Assembly (NCBI RefSeq): GCF_000740895.1
Contig: NC_025260.1
Location: forward strand, 682,001 to 746,000
DNA: 64,000 nt
Direction of reading: 5' to 3'
From: Theileria orientalis strain Shintoku
Lineage: Eukaryota > Apicomplexa > Aconoidasida > Piroplasmida > Theileriidae
Notes under the pieces: model-generated
Seen by the model: only the letters and a program-made list of their open reading frames with translations
Told to the model about the DNA's origin: nothing
The model's database searches: none
In this document: piece after piece, positions 22,247 through 34,161 of the stretch
Layout of the letters: every line of letters begins with the position of its first letter
Position numbering within the stretch: position 1 is the stretch's first letter
Made by a program: the position numbers and the translations under genes

Positions 22247-24011
22247 TTAAATGTACGTTATGTTGTAAAACGGTATTTTGTTGATGTACCTCAGTACTAA
22301 GCCGTTGTCACACCAGATAAACTTACTGAAGTCTTCCATAAGTATGTACCCTATGTGACGATTAACAATGTCAGTTGAACAACTAACCGTTCTTGTTAAG
22401 CTGAATTGCGTATTGGTCCAGCGTTAAGTTGAAGTTGTGGTTCAGGTTGTCCATGAAGTACTTGTACACGAACCTTGAGACCTCATTCTTCCTCACGTTT
22501 GCAGAGTACTCGGAGAACACCAAAAACTGCCTATCTCCCACTCTGCTCTCCACCTTGGGGAATATTCCATATATCTCGCACTAAGACGGGAATTTAACTC
22601 GTAAACTCACTCCATGGCTAATGCTTATTTCCTAAAACAATCTTAGTAACAGTAATCGACAATCAGCATTAAGTAGTTAATCTGTGTGTACTTACAATCA
22701 GTAGTTGCGGGTTGTAATTTCCGTGTAATATTTCAAAAAACAACTTTTCGTTCAACTCTTCACTCTTGTCCCATAATATGTTAAAATACGCCCACACTGT
22801 CCATATGATTATTCCTGTTAAAATTAGTCAGTTATTAATTCATAGTCGCTCTAATATCATTAAACTTACTGTTCTTCACTGGGTCATTGCGATACAATTC
22901 GTACAAATACTTTATGTAGTAATCTCCAATCTATATCAACCGCAAATCACCAACAACTCTCATTTACACTTACATTCTGTATTAGTATGTTCTTCACCTT
23001 GTTCTGATTAGTGTGATCAATGTTATGCAGATCTATCACTTCCTAATTTTAATTTATTTACTTGCTTATTTACTTATTAATCGATTCATTCATTCATATA
23101 TTTAGTTACTTATTAACCGATTCATTTATTCATATATTTAGTTACTTATTAATCGATTCATTCACTTTTTCATTTCTTTTGTTATATACCAGAATCCTAG
23201 TTTTAAATACTTTACTATCAACATACCCATTCGAGTGACTTGCACATGTTCTCTACTGATGACTGGTCTGTGCTGTGGTAGAACTTTGTATTCTCCGGCA
23301 GTGTTTTTAAATACTCTTTCATCATCTCTGTTATTACGCTTTCTGACAACTTCTCTGTTGTTTCAAACATGTTTAGTAGCACTTCAACAAGCATTCCCAA
23401 GTCACCACCTAGAAACATGTGTTTACTTTTATTTTAAATCCTTTTATCTATTTATGAGCTTTGTTTACTCTAGATCACACCGTCTCATTCCCATATTTCT
23501 GTACGACATTGTACCTACCTGGGCAGTAATACGACTTGTGGCTACTTCTTCCATCCATCGTTGAAAAATGCTGTTCTGCGATGTAGACAAAGTCCTTCGG
23601 TGGCAGATACTTAAAGGCTTGTATTACTTCTGCGTCCGCCTTTTCTTTTACTCCGTGCGTTCTCACCTTTATCTTTGACGGCCGACTATGTTTTACTGTT
23701 AAATATCCTCTCTGACTTACCATAGTGTTTTACTTCTATATACCATTTCTTCCAGGCTTTTTATATCTACACATCAATTAGCTTTTTTTCACGCTTTTGA
23801 TTATATATCATCAACTCTTACGTGATGGGCAATTACATGTTGCTCTGAACATCTTATCTGCTATTTTAACATATCCTGAAACATCCACAGTTTCATTCTT
23901 TATTTGTTTATTCATCAATATTCCAGCTTTAGAAGCCATACCGCTTGTAACATTCCAACCTATTATGGTTACTATCCCCAATAATTTTATTTTTTTCATT
24001 AAAACAACCAT
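22247..24011 (-). CDS. Unrecognised secreted protein, 383 aa
   Basis: Ten exons: 24011-23822, 23766-23721, 23685-23519, 23408-23227, 23042-22974, 22930-22870, 22814-22696, 22631-22611, 22580-22388 and 22350-22247. The phase is kept through all junctions, which strongly supports the model even though the family is unknown. The N-terminus is a good signal peptide (MVVLMKKIKLLGIVTIIGWNV, then small residues). Four cysteines lie in the first half (TCNCP, TLCRP, YYCPG). The middle is helical (LVEVLLNMFETTEKLSES), and the C-terminal half has aromatic-rich segments such as IIIWTVWAYFNILW and FVYKYFMDNL. No TM segment near the end and no GPI signal seen. It may act in the secretory pathway or outside the parasite; function unknown. 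Confidence 0.65.
23071..23170. repeat. Intronic tandem repeat, about 36-45 bp unit
   Basis: Inside intron 23043-23226 of the secreted-protein gene: cttattaatcgattcattc followed by atatatttagtta recurs two to three times with small changes. Confidence 0.8.
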
Positions 24012-24446
24012 TTGTCAGACCAGTCTTATAATACACTAAATCAAATCAAAACACAATTCCATTTTAAATATTATTTTTATTAATAACAATTTTATTACTT
24101 AAATTGAAAAATTAATTTGAAATTCATTTTAAATTCTTATTTTTATTTACAACATACACACTACATACTAATTTATTGTCCAATTTTGCTTTAAACCTAT
24201 TTCACTTCAAACTTCCAAAATAAATAAAAATATATACAATAAATATTCTAATTACCATCAAACATAAATACATCCTATATTTCCGTGTATTGTTGATTAA
24301 TATGAAATTATGCATTCCCTGGAAGGGAATCCTGATCCCTCATACTAATTTTAAAGACTAGCCGTGCAGTTCCTTTAAATAAGCTGCAAGATCACGCTCA
24401 GAGCCGTGCAGAAACACTCTAACCTCCACTTCGTGGGTGCTTATTT
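24012..24446. other. Intergenic, AT-rich, no feature seen
   Basis: Upstream of the secreted-protein gene and downstream of RPS18 (both minus strand). Probably holds the promoter of the former; nothing else recognised. Confidence 0.55.
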
Positions 24447-24911
24447 TTACTTCTTCTTTGCAACTCCCACAGTGCGGCCGTGTCTTCCTGTGGTCTTCGT
24501 GTGCTGTCCGCGTGTTCTCAGTCCCCAGTAGTGCCTCAGACCGCGGTGTAGTCTCATCTTCTTCAGCCTCTCCAGGTCCTCTCTCAGGCACGAGTCGAGC
24601 GTGTTGGCTGTGTTATGCATATGTTTTCCCTCCTTGACGTCCTTCTGACGGTTGAGGAACCAGTAGGGGATCTTGAACTGTGCTGGCGAGCCGATTATGG
24701 TCACGAGCTTGTTGATTTCGTCTGCTGTCAGCTCTCCTGCTCTCTTCGTCACGTCCACTCCCGCCTCCTTGCATACTACTGTTGCGAATCTTCTTCCCAC
24801 TCCGCGGATTGCTGTAAGTGCTATTACTACCTTTTCGCGTCCGTCTACGTTTGTGTTTAGTATACGCAGAATGTGCTGGAATTGATCTGATGTGGTAACA
24901 GTGATCGTCAT
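24447..24911 (-). CDS. RPS18: Cytosolic 40S ribosomal protein uS13 (RPS18)
   Basis: Single exon, 154 residues, the usual eukaryotic length. Diagnostic stretches: [38 protein letters not shown], a helix-turn region near [13 protein letters not shown] and the basic C-terminus [19 protein letters not shown] ending in GVAKKK. It lies in the head of the small subunit and contacts 5S rRNA and uL5 through bridge B1b; RPL11, the partner in that bridge, is the next gene upstream on the same strand. GC content and codon use are higher than the flanks, as expected for a highly expressed gene. Confidence 0.97.
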   Translation of the reverse strand: MTITVTTSDQFQHILRILNTNVDGREKVVIALTAIRGVGRRFATVVCKEAGVDVTKRAGELTADEINKLVTIIGSPAQFKIPYWFLNRQKDVKEGKHMHNTANTLDSCLREDLERLKKMRLHRGLRHYWGLRTRGQHTKTTGRHGRTVGVAKKK

Positions 24912-25442
24912 CCTTGTTCTATATCTTTTGCTATTTATCTATATGACGGATTCTATTAAACTAAAATCCCTCGATTGCCACTCGTTCAGCGTAGCGAATT
25001 TAATTTTATTTTCGAGTACTTTCTGTATAACACAATGTAGTGTTTGTTAAATTATGTTCTACGAACTTTCAGTAAATTATCCAAACACCAAAATATGTAG
25101 AAAATAATTAAATATACCTGATGATCTATAGAAGTAGTGTTAAATACTATTACTAGTGCCTTTTCTTTTTGTAGTGTCAGGCTTTTGACTCATTATAGGG
25201 ATGTCATCCATCGAAAGATTCTTTTAGTTGTTGATACACAAATCACTCTACTTAATTCCTACAAATATTCTTTATTAATTATACTATATCCGTCAATTCA
25301 ATTTGTATCATATTTGACTATCAGGCCATTATGCTCTCTGCACCTACCCCTACTCATCAACTTCTTATTTATCGCACATACACAACACATATATACATTT
25401 ATACGATTTAACATGTATGTTGATTCTTACGACGTTAAATAT
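24912..25442. other. Intergenic between RPS18 and RPL11, promoter region
   Basis: No RNA gene or repeat seen. Open frames here are AT-rich random frames without homology signal. Confidence 0.55.
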
Positions 25443-26077
25443 TTAACTAAATATGAGTCCATCGAATTTCTCCTGGAACCACTTCATTGCTTCTTCCTTG
25501 GTAACCTTGTGCGACTTTCCCACTCTCGACTTGCACTTCCTCCTCTTGGACACTCTGTAGCCTGGTCTAACCAACTGCACGTAGAAGTCCATTCCGTAGA
25601 TGCCTACACGTCATTAGCATGGTGGGTTCAATTAGTATCTTATGCCGCGGTATTCGCCGACTTTCCTATATCTACGTCAACTTACCAGTAGATGGGTCAT
25701 ATTTAAGTCCTAGATCTATGTGCTCCTGGATTCCGAAGCCGAAATTTCCTGAATCTGAGAAGTTCTTCTTCCTCAACTCGTACTCCTTGACCTTCAGACC
25801 TCTCTCCAAAATATCGAGTGCCTTCTGACCCCTAACAGTCACGTGGCATGCTATTTTTTCATTTCTTCTCACTCCGAGGGAGCGGATCGTAAATCTGCAC
25901 TTTGAGAAGACAGGCTTTTGGTCCGTGAGCTGTTCTAGCACCTTTCCCGCGCGCGTCAATCTGTCTCCAGACTAAACGTTTTTATATTATTTTACGAATT
26001 CGTCTTACCTCTCCGACTCCGATGTTCAGGACCAGCTTGCTTATTCTTATATCTCTCATGGGATTCGCTGTGGCCAT
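25443..26077 (-). CDS. RPL11: Cytosolic 60S ribosomal protein uL5 (RPL11)
   Basis: Three exons, 26077-26009, 25971-25686 and 25603-25443; 171 residues. The start is [20 protein letters not shown]. Diagnostic segments: [39 protein letters not shown], the [14 protein letters not shown] loop, [17 protein letters not shown] and the basic C-terminal helix. uL5 binds 5S rRNA with uL18 in the central protuberance and forms an inter-subunit bridge with uS13, encoded next door. Intron ends are standard; the 37-nt first intron lies early, as often in ribosomal protein genes. Confidence 0.97.
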
Positions 26078-26648
26078 TTTTGCTGGGCAGTAATTAAAAT
26101 TGTTAGTCAGTTCAGTTTACAAATACTATATCAATCAAGCAACCGCTTAAGTTCCAACAGTGACTAGTTTTGGAATTTATATTTATATAAACTTTCCAAA
26201 ATATATCAAAATGTTGGGAGGGTTTATTTACTTTCTACAAATCGTGAAATACTTGATGATATTTCAGATTCCTCAGAGACTACCAAACACTAATTGTTTA
26301 TGTTAATATTTTTAGTGAATCTTTTCTGTTTATCTTTCAACCCCAGCTGGAAGTTTGAAGCTACCATGTGTCAACCCAATCATCTATTTACTACCCTCTT
26401 TTTACACCTTTGTTTTTAGTCAGGTGTGTTATCTACTATATTTTATTACTTTTATTTTATCGTAGATTTCAATCGATCAGTGATCTCTTTTCACTCTTTT
26501 ATTATATTTCAACTATTTTAGTATTTTATTCACATAATCAACATACATATGCACTATTGTACTCATATTTATCATCTATATACCATATTATCTTTTTAGT
26601 ACCCATTGTACCACACAGGTGTGCAATCTTTCCCATTTTTTCTCCCTT
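26078..26648. other. Intergenic, promoter of RPL11 and 3' flank of the apicoplast-protein gene
   Basis: About 570 bp, AT- and pyrimidine-rich, no feature recognised. Confidence 0.55.
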
Positions 26649-28802
26649 CTACTTCTTCTTCTTCGACCTTCTTGCCTTTCTTCGTTTCATCTGCTCCTTT
26701 CTCTTTTCTTCCAGGGTCGACCTTTCGATTTCTCTGTGTAGCAGTATTTCTGCTTTAGTCATTCCCAGCTCCTCCAGTGTCGGTGGCTTCGGTTTCGGCG
26801 GCATCAGCTTCTTCCTCTCTCTGATCTGGTACATGTGGTTGAGCATGTTGTAGTATCCTGCCAGCCTGCTCCTCTCGTATCTCGTGTAACTTCTTGGCAC
26901 TGCTGTCTTGTACAGCTGCTTCAACTCATCGTTGTACGCCTCCTTCAGAATCCTATTCCTCACTCTCAGGGCTATGGAAACATGGTCACTCCTTATAAAC
27001 TAACCCTTATTATTCATCATCAGCATCTTATGCGTCGATATTTCATGTAGACTTGCGTGCTGCTTCCTCTAAAATTGTTATGAGAAACTGTGCTAGATTT
27101 GATATGGCTAATTCGTGCAGTGTGTGTTTCATACCAGGAACTCCTCCTTGTCGAAGTTTTCTATTGCCTTTTTACACGGTTCGTAGAACACTCTGTAGAA
27201 GTGGTCTGGCGATATTCCTTCTTGTGGATCAACATTAGTCAGTCTTTCTCTTATCCAGTTCAACTTATATGTCACTAAGTCCCTCGTGAGCACTATTCAC
27301 CACTGTTATCACCAATCCCCCTTACCTTTAGGATCGTCTGTAAAGAAATTCCAGAACATATCTAACACTGCTGGGTGCACCCCCTGTCTATTAATCTCCG
27401 AGTTGACTGATAGCATTACGTGACTCAGCGGCACATTATCTGCTGGTCTTGCAATCTGCAATAATCATAATTTATCTCCATTATTATTGTTATCACACAT
27501 CTACTCAACTACATAACTATAGTCACTTGTGCATTCACATATCACTTACTGGATATATTGTTGAATATGTCGGCATATCTTCTGGCCCATATTTACAATC
27601 TCGAACCAAGTACCATGCTGAACGCGTTATTAACAGACAATACTACTAGCAATAACACACATTACTACTTATATCTATCTACAACATATATTAATCTATT
27701 TACCTCGCCAGCACCTTATTTTGTCCATAAAGAAAATATCTCCGTATCCTGGGACGTAGAACTTCATTTTATATTCAATTTTATAGTTGAAGTCGTCTCT
27801 CGATATCTCATATTCTCTACACATTTTACATTAGTCACTCAACTCTTAATTGTTACTTATCAATCAACTCACTTTCCGAATAATCTTTGGTTAAACATTT
27901 TCGTCGTCAGTGACTGTGAGCTGAACGGGGCACACGGATCACTTACTCTTCCGCACAGCTTCCAAAGCTCATACCTTTCTCTGGGAACCTACGTTTAATT
28001 TTAAGAGAGCCACTCAAACTTCTGATTCTACTACCTATCTACTTATCCACTTTCTTTTCCTCACCAGTCCGTACGGCATGTCAAATCCGAGCAAGTCCTC
28101 CTTTGTTATCTTCTCCGCGTCGAACAGCGCCATGTATGGTTTCGACAGCTAATTACTATTTATTTATTTTCTACTTACGTCTTGGAACATTTCCATTCCC
28201 ATCTTCTCCACGTACGATGCTGTATCTGTTACTGCGATTCTCCTTTCGTACTCCTTCTGTATCTCCTCCTTATCCTCCTCTTCCAGTGTCACCTTCGACC
28301 TTCCGAATATTTGTATTTTTTTTTCTTTCTTTTTCGGCGCCTTTGCTTTTGCTTTCATTGCACCTAGTTGTGATTTTGACATTTTTTTTACTTTCTTCTT
28401 CGGTGTGTTTTTCGACGTTGCCGTCTTTTTTCCGGTTTTACTTCCGCTCTTTGTTGTTGTTGTTTTTTTAGTCGTCGTTGTCTTCTTCTTTGCTGCCTCT
28501 AACTTAAACACATTTTTATAGTTTGCGTTTGCGAATTTATTTATGAATGTGTATGGTCTCGGTCCCAATTCATTTTTCCATAATATTCTTTTAAACTCTG
28601 TTTGTGTTCCATTTCTAAATGTTAGTGTGTACGTTCCTCATTCATACCTATTTCTTATACTATTGTTTGAAATTAGTGATATTTGCGATAAGGATATTCC
28701 GTGTGTGCCATATATTACAACAATTAGTGGTTTAATGTACAAAACTCCAGAGGAAGGCAGCAGCAGAGCCCAAATAAAGCACTTAATGATACTGAGTATC
28801 AT
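26649..28802 (-). CDS. Putative apicoplast-targeted protein with bipartite leader, 531 aa
   Basis: Eleven exons: 28802-28648, 28614-28179, 28148-28065, 27988-27947, 27913-27873, 27816-27704, 27617-27550, 27455-27326, 27274-27135, 27068-27005 and 26971-26649. The model keeps phase throughout. The start ATGATACTC opens a hydrophobic signal sequence (MILSIIKCFIWALLLPSSG), followed by about 60 residues rich in Asn/Ser/Lys/Arg and poor in acids (SLISNNSIRNRNGTQTEF), the layout of apicoplast leaders. After a Lys/Thr low-complexity tract (about 100-150) come conserved-looking segments: KPYMALFDAEK, LLGFDMPYG, FYVPGYGDIFFMDK and GPEDMPTYSTIYP. The C-terminus is very basic and helical, ending RKARRSKKKK. 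I do not recognise the family; an organellar ribosome or RNA-binding role is only suggested by the basic tail. Confidence 0.6.
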
Positions 28803-29058
28803 TATGTGTTTTCACTACTTGTGCTCATATATTTTATGTAAACATCTAAACATATCACATTTACCATTTGTATATTTTTATATTCAAATATGTGTGTGCT
28901 TAATTCAGGTTTCCGCTTCATCCAGCGACCACATCAGAATATGTGGTTGTGAGATTCCACCAATCTCATCTTCCCTTTCAACACACATCACCCTTTTCAC
29001 CACAATACTGGCACGCTCACTTTCTTATTCATTCATATATTCATACATTTACTTTTAA

Positions 29059-32000
29059 TTACAGTAAATTATTGATTATGTGGTCCAGTAGCACGGTTGG
29101 TCTCGGCATCGCTTCCGCATTGTTGTACAACTCGCTTATCTTCTCTACGTCTATTCTTTTACACTTGTAGCTGCTTAGTCTGTAGTACTTGTTACACAGG
29201 TTATATTTTCCCTTTCTGTTCTTGTTTCCGCTCTCCTTACTTCTGGTTAACATATTTTGTATGAACAGTCCCAGTTGATTCACATGGCTTTCTTCCCTTC
29301 TTATTCTTTTACATCCTGCTCTTCCACTTTTCCTTTCTTCTACTCTTTCTTCTTCATAATTATTATCTATTCTATAATTTTCATTTTCTTTTATTATTGG
29401 CATTACTTCTATATCATGTGTGTTTCCGTTTATTAGCAACACGTGATAATACACTTCACTGCTTCTAAACAAAGGCTTACTAATGCTTTCTTTATTTTTT
29501 TTTTCTGTTTTCGTTCTCATTGTTTGCAGCGGATATGGCAATATCTTTATATCAAATTTACTGTTAAGTCCCTTTATAACCTTCGAGTATATTTTCAATT
29601 TCTTCTTTACATCATATATTTCCATGTAATCCATATAATTTACCTATACATTATTATGAATTTTCCACAAAATCTATCTAGTTCATCTTGTTATCATCAT
29701 ATCATAATCAAGTAATCATCATAATCAAGTAATCATCATAATCAAGTAATCATCGTACAATATCTAAACACTGCTATTATCACCTATTAAATGGCTATAC
29801 ACTCACATTCTCCAGGCGTCTTCTTATGTTAACTGCTACCAAACTATACTTCACCAACACTGAATTAACTTCTTCATTATCTCCTATATAAACTTTATGC
29901 TTTATCACACACAAACACATATGTTCTCGTACTATCAGTCAATCCATTTATCAGTACACTCTGTGTTAAATAACTTTACATACCTGTTTCAAGCAGTCGA
30001 CTCTTCTCACTATTCTTAAGGTTATATATTTCTACTTTCTTTCTCGTACTCAGTAGTATCGACTCATCGTCAACATACTCTACGTAGAACACGTCCTAAA
30101 TTAGAATTTAATAAATCTCACACCTTCGTTTAACTTACTTGTGCCATATTAAGTGCCATTGCCTTTATGTTCATCAACCCCTTTTCGTACGATTCAAAAT
30201 ACTTCCATAGTGACATTGCGCAATCGTGTCTCAGTAGCACCATGTTATTTTCGTTTATTGACATTGAGTGTATTGGCAACTCCTTGTAATTTAGCACGTG
30301 TTCTATTATCCACACTTCTCTCGACTGACTCCTTTGTGGCGATCCTCCGCTCTTTCCATCCGCTAGTATCGTCGGTTTACTATCTGAGACCTTTACTAGT
30401 GAATACACATTCAACTTCCCATCCAATGATGTACTCAAAAACTTATTCTACAAATGGCTCATTACACCGCTTTACTCTCTGTATATATAATATCTATCTA
30501 TATATATCTGTATCTATCTGTGGATCCATGTATCAACTTCTGCTACATTCCATCCAATTGTACATATATATCCGCCCATTTAAACTTCTACTTATTCCTT
30601 ACCTTGTGGTTTAATTGTTTCAGCGATGTTACTCTTTTACTGTGCGGGCTATTTATATTTGTGTGTAATGTGTACTCTTGTGACTTCCCTGCTACTTTAT
30701 TTTCTTTATCTTTTTCCTTCTCCTTTTCTTTCTGCTTATCAACTGGATTCAATCCACTACTTGCAGCACTCGTGTTTACGTTATAAAACTTAAGTATGTA
30801 CTTGTTTACGGTTTCCTCCAACACGTGCTCTTCTCTCTCCAATCCCATTTTTACTGACCTCGATTGCGCCACTACTATGTACTTACAATCTTGCGATACG
30901 CACAACTACACATTCATTACTAATTAAATTTAGGCTTATATGCTAAACTATGTTATCATTTGCTGCCATATTAAGTAGTAACAGCAATAACTATCTACCA
31001 CAATCCAATATATATACTTATTTATCCATCTATATATCTATCTATCAATCCGTTTCTATATTGTGTGTGTACGTTCGTGATGTGGTAGTGCTGTCCTGCC
31101 TCCTCGTCCTGCCTCGACACGTAGTTCACGTTCGTTACGTCTATCAGCTTCGTCTCGCAGTCCTGAACGTAGTCGTACACTTGCAACTTATTCTAATGAA
31201 ATTTGTTTTCGCCTCATCGACTTACTGTGTTCGCTACCACTATGCTATTACTTCCCGTGGGCCTTATTTTCACTGTTCCTTCACTCACAGATTCACCTTT
31301 CCTTTTTTCCACTGGTTCCTTCATCCAGCTGTTTGGGTAATACTCTATTACTCTTCTCTCCTGGTCACACCTCTCACACAGTGGCATGTCCACCATTATT
31401 GACGACACCTTGCCTCTTATTGACAGTGACGTTGCGTCTATCAGCGTGATTGCGTTGTTCTGCAGTGACGCCATTATCGTGTGGTCTTCTGCCATCGCTA
31501 CGTGGAATATCGGTGCGCCCAGCCTCGTCACAAACTTCTTCGAGTGGTTCACCAGGTCCCACACCACCACTACTCCCTCCTCTCCTCCTGAGAGCAACAT
31601 GTTAGCGTTTTTTTCGTTGTAGGCTATGCAGTTTACTCCGTGCGCGTGCCAGTGCAGTCTCTTCGTTTCCACCTTCCCCAGTATATACTCTCCTTCCTCT
31701 TCTCCTTTTCCTTGATTGTTTCCTTTACTGTTTTTCTTAATTGCGTTAAGGTTGCTTGACAGACTCTTCATGTTTGCGTTGCAACTAATTTTACACCCCA
31801 AGACTGCATAACTCACTGTTGACATATAATTTGTGTTTCCGAAACAGCTCCTGTCCAGCGCCGATATTATTATTATTTGCCCTGACGCATCTCCCAGTGC
31901 CATCGACCCTCTACTATCGAATCCTATACACGTGATTACGTTATCGTTTTCGAAATAGTACTTTTGCTCTGTTTTCAGGTCTATATACAGACATGACTTA

Positions 32001-33078
32001 TTTACTCCCAATGCTACTCTACTGAATGACCTATCCACTTCGAATACTTCCAAATTAGATTCTAACGATGCTATTATTTTATATTTCTTAATAACCTCAT
32101 TTTCACTCCTGTTATTATCCTTACTATTATCTTCTTCTTTAATTAGCTCATTATTCCTACTTTTGTCTTTACTTTTACTGCTCTTACTACCCTTATTACT
32201 TTTACTACTCGTATTTTCGTTTCTATTCTTAATAAGATCGGCAATATTATTACCGCAAGTACTCATATTACTATTATAGTTACTATCATTCACAGTTTTT
32301 ACTTCTTTATCTATACTTTCTGAATCGTTAGCATCTTCTGTTTTTATATATATTATATCATTTTCACTTCCACCTTCGTTTTCATAGTCATCTGTAAATA
32401 GAATATTTTCGAAATTCAAATCCAATAGAATAACTTCCGTTTTTAACTGGTTTGTTATTATCACACATATCATTTTTCCTGACTCCTTATTCACTTCTAT
32501 TGACAACAGATTTCTACATTCTATTTTCAATTCCACTATTAGGTCCAACTCTCTTCTTTCCGGGTCCTCTTCGTGATAATTCAGCTTATATGTGTAATTT
32601 GGCACGTTGTATATCAATACACTTCCGTTTGACGATGCACACAGCAATATTTCATACTCATTCTCATATATGAATGATCTTGATCCGACAATCTACACAA
32701 TCGTAATTACTTTACAAACTTGGGAATAACTTTAACGTTAACTATATAATCATATCCAAATCATACCATTTCCGGACTCATACGAGTATCGCACAGCCTT
32801 CTGGCATCTTTTGAGCTATATAATGTACATTTGCGATTATTTATTACGCATAGGATTGAGTTTCTTAGGAAAATTGGCCTTTCTGAGATTATACATCCTC
32901 CTGAGATTCTGGGTGGATACGAGGGGTAATCACTGGGATCTGATGACGAATCCGACTCGCAGATTCCATCTTCATATGAATTAGAAACATCGGTTTTCGA
33001 AGATTCGGACGACGACGCAGAATCGTTGTCGAAATCTCTATTTTCTGAGGTTGCGATGCTTCTGTGACGAGATTTCAT
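29059..33078 (-). CDS. WDR75: U3 snoRNP WD40 protein WDR75/Nan1 (Utp17)
   Basis: Eight exons: 33078-32767, 32692-31226, 31192-31073, 30905-30603, 30447-30139, 30095-29984, 29883-29807 and 29643-29059; 1094 residues (human about 830). The best evidence is a stretch typical of WDR75: LHWHAHGVNCIAY, LLSGGEEGVVVVWDL and KKFVTRLGAPIFHVA, plus the N-terminal GGCIISERPIFLRNSILCV. Two beta-propellers are expected. Long Ser/Asn/Lys/Asp insertions (around residues 210-290) and a basic C-terminal tail account for the extra length. Nan1/Utp17 belongs to the t-UTP/UTP-A subcomplex that loads early on pre-rRNA for 18S processing in the nucleolus. ATG 33078 is the first ATG in frame; a non-ATG extension upstream is rejected. 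Confidence 0.82.
29704..29754. repeat. 17-bp tandem repeat, three copies, intronic
   Basis: Unit ataatcaagtaatcatc repeated three times inside intron 29644-29806 of WDR75; the copies are nearly perfect. Confidence 0.9.
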
Positions 33079-34161
33079 TATGAAATTAAGAATCACAGAC
33101 TCTTTTACCACGAATTAGTATAGTACAAATAATATATACAAATATACTTATAATAAATATATTTACTGTCTTGTTTCTAAATTATAATACTTTAATTGGG
33201 TTGTGGAGTTCGATAGATTTACACAGTAATTTATTTTTAAAATTTTATAATAATTTTTGATGTAATTATTTTTTATTTTCGATTCTAATAACATTAATGT
33301 GTTATTAACATTTTTGTTTTATCTTGCAACTATGCTAGTGCTACGACTAGCTTATCCCATTTAGTTTTAATACCATATACATTTTCACTGCTATATACAA
33401 TAAATACTTAGATGTATGATTTATTGTTTACCATATTCTTATGATACTTCCTTAGTTCAAAGAATCCCACACTACACATCGTATGTGCAAGTATTTGTTT
33501 TTATATAATCCACAAACATACGTAATTTATGATGACTTTTGACATTTTGAATCATTCTAACATCCGTATAAGGTCATTATTTGCAATTATGTGTTGTCAG
33601 ATAAAAGCACTTTTTTGCAGTAGACACATTGATGAACAAGTGTGGCATGCGTATGTGTTAAAGACATCTTCTTTTAATTTTTCGGGCATCTTTCGGTCAT
33701 TTTAATCATTATAATAAAGATTCCTGTGGATTTTATAATATGTGTTAGTGAAATTTAAAATAATAGTTATATTTGGTGGAATCGATTTTTTGATTGTTAA
33801 TGTGTAGTATACACGCAAATTCCGAATAAATATTGCTTAATTAATTTTAATAAAACATATAAACTACACTGGGTGTAAAAAAACAGAGAATTTTGATAAT
33901 TCCAAATTTTTTCCACTCTGAGGTTTTATTTTTTTCATTTATCTGGTTTTAGGATAAACATCGATATCGATTACTTCACGTTATTTAGTTTTTATGTCTG
34001 AGGGTGGGAAAACATTATTTTGTTAAATGTTTAACCGTTTTCCTTGAGAATCAATTCAATATTTCTAACACACTCAGCGGAAATTTACATTTATTTCTAA
34101 TATGCAAAAATTGTTAGAATAACAGGGATTTATTTGATTTTTAATAAAACTGGATTTAATA
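33079..34161. other. Divergent promoter region, about 1.1 kb
   Basis: The largest gene-free stretch of the window, between the starts of WDR75 and the MAP kinase. Strongly AT-rich with several T and A runs; no RNA gene or repeat recognised. The size is unusual for this compact region and may reflect long regulated promoters. Confidence 0.6.

Noticed and set aside
29704..29754. Regular repeats considered as CRISPR
   Set aside because: Direct tandem copies without unique spacers, inside a eukaryotic intron.
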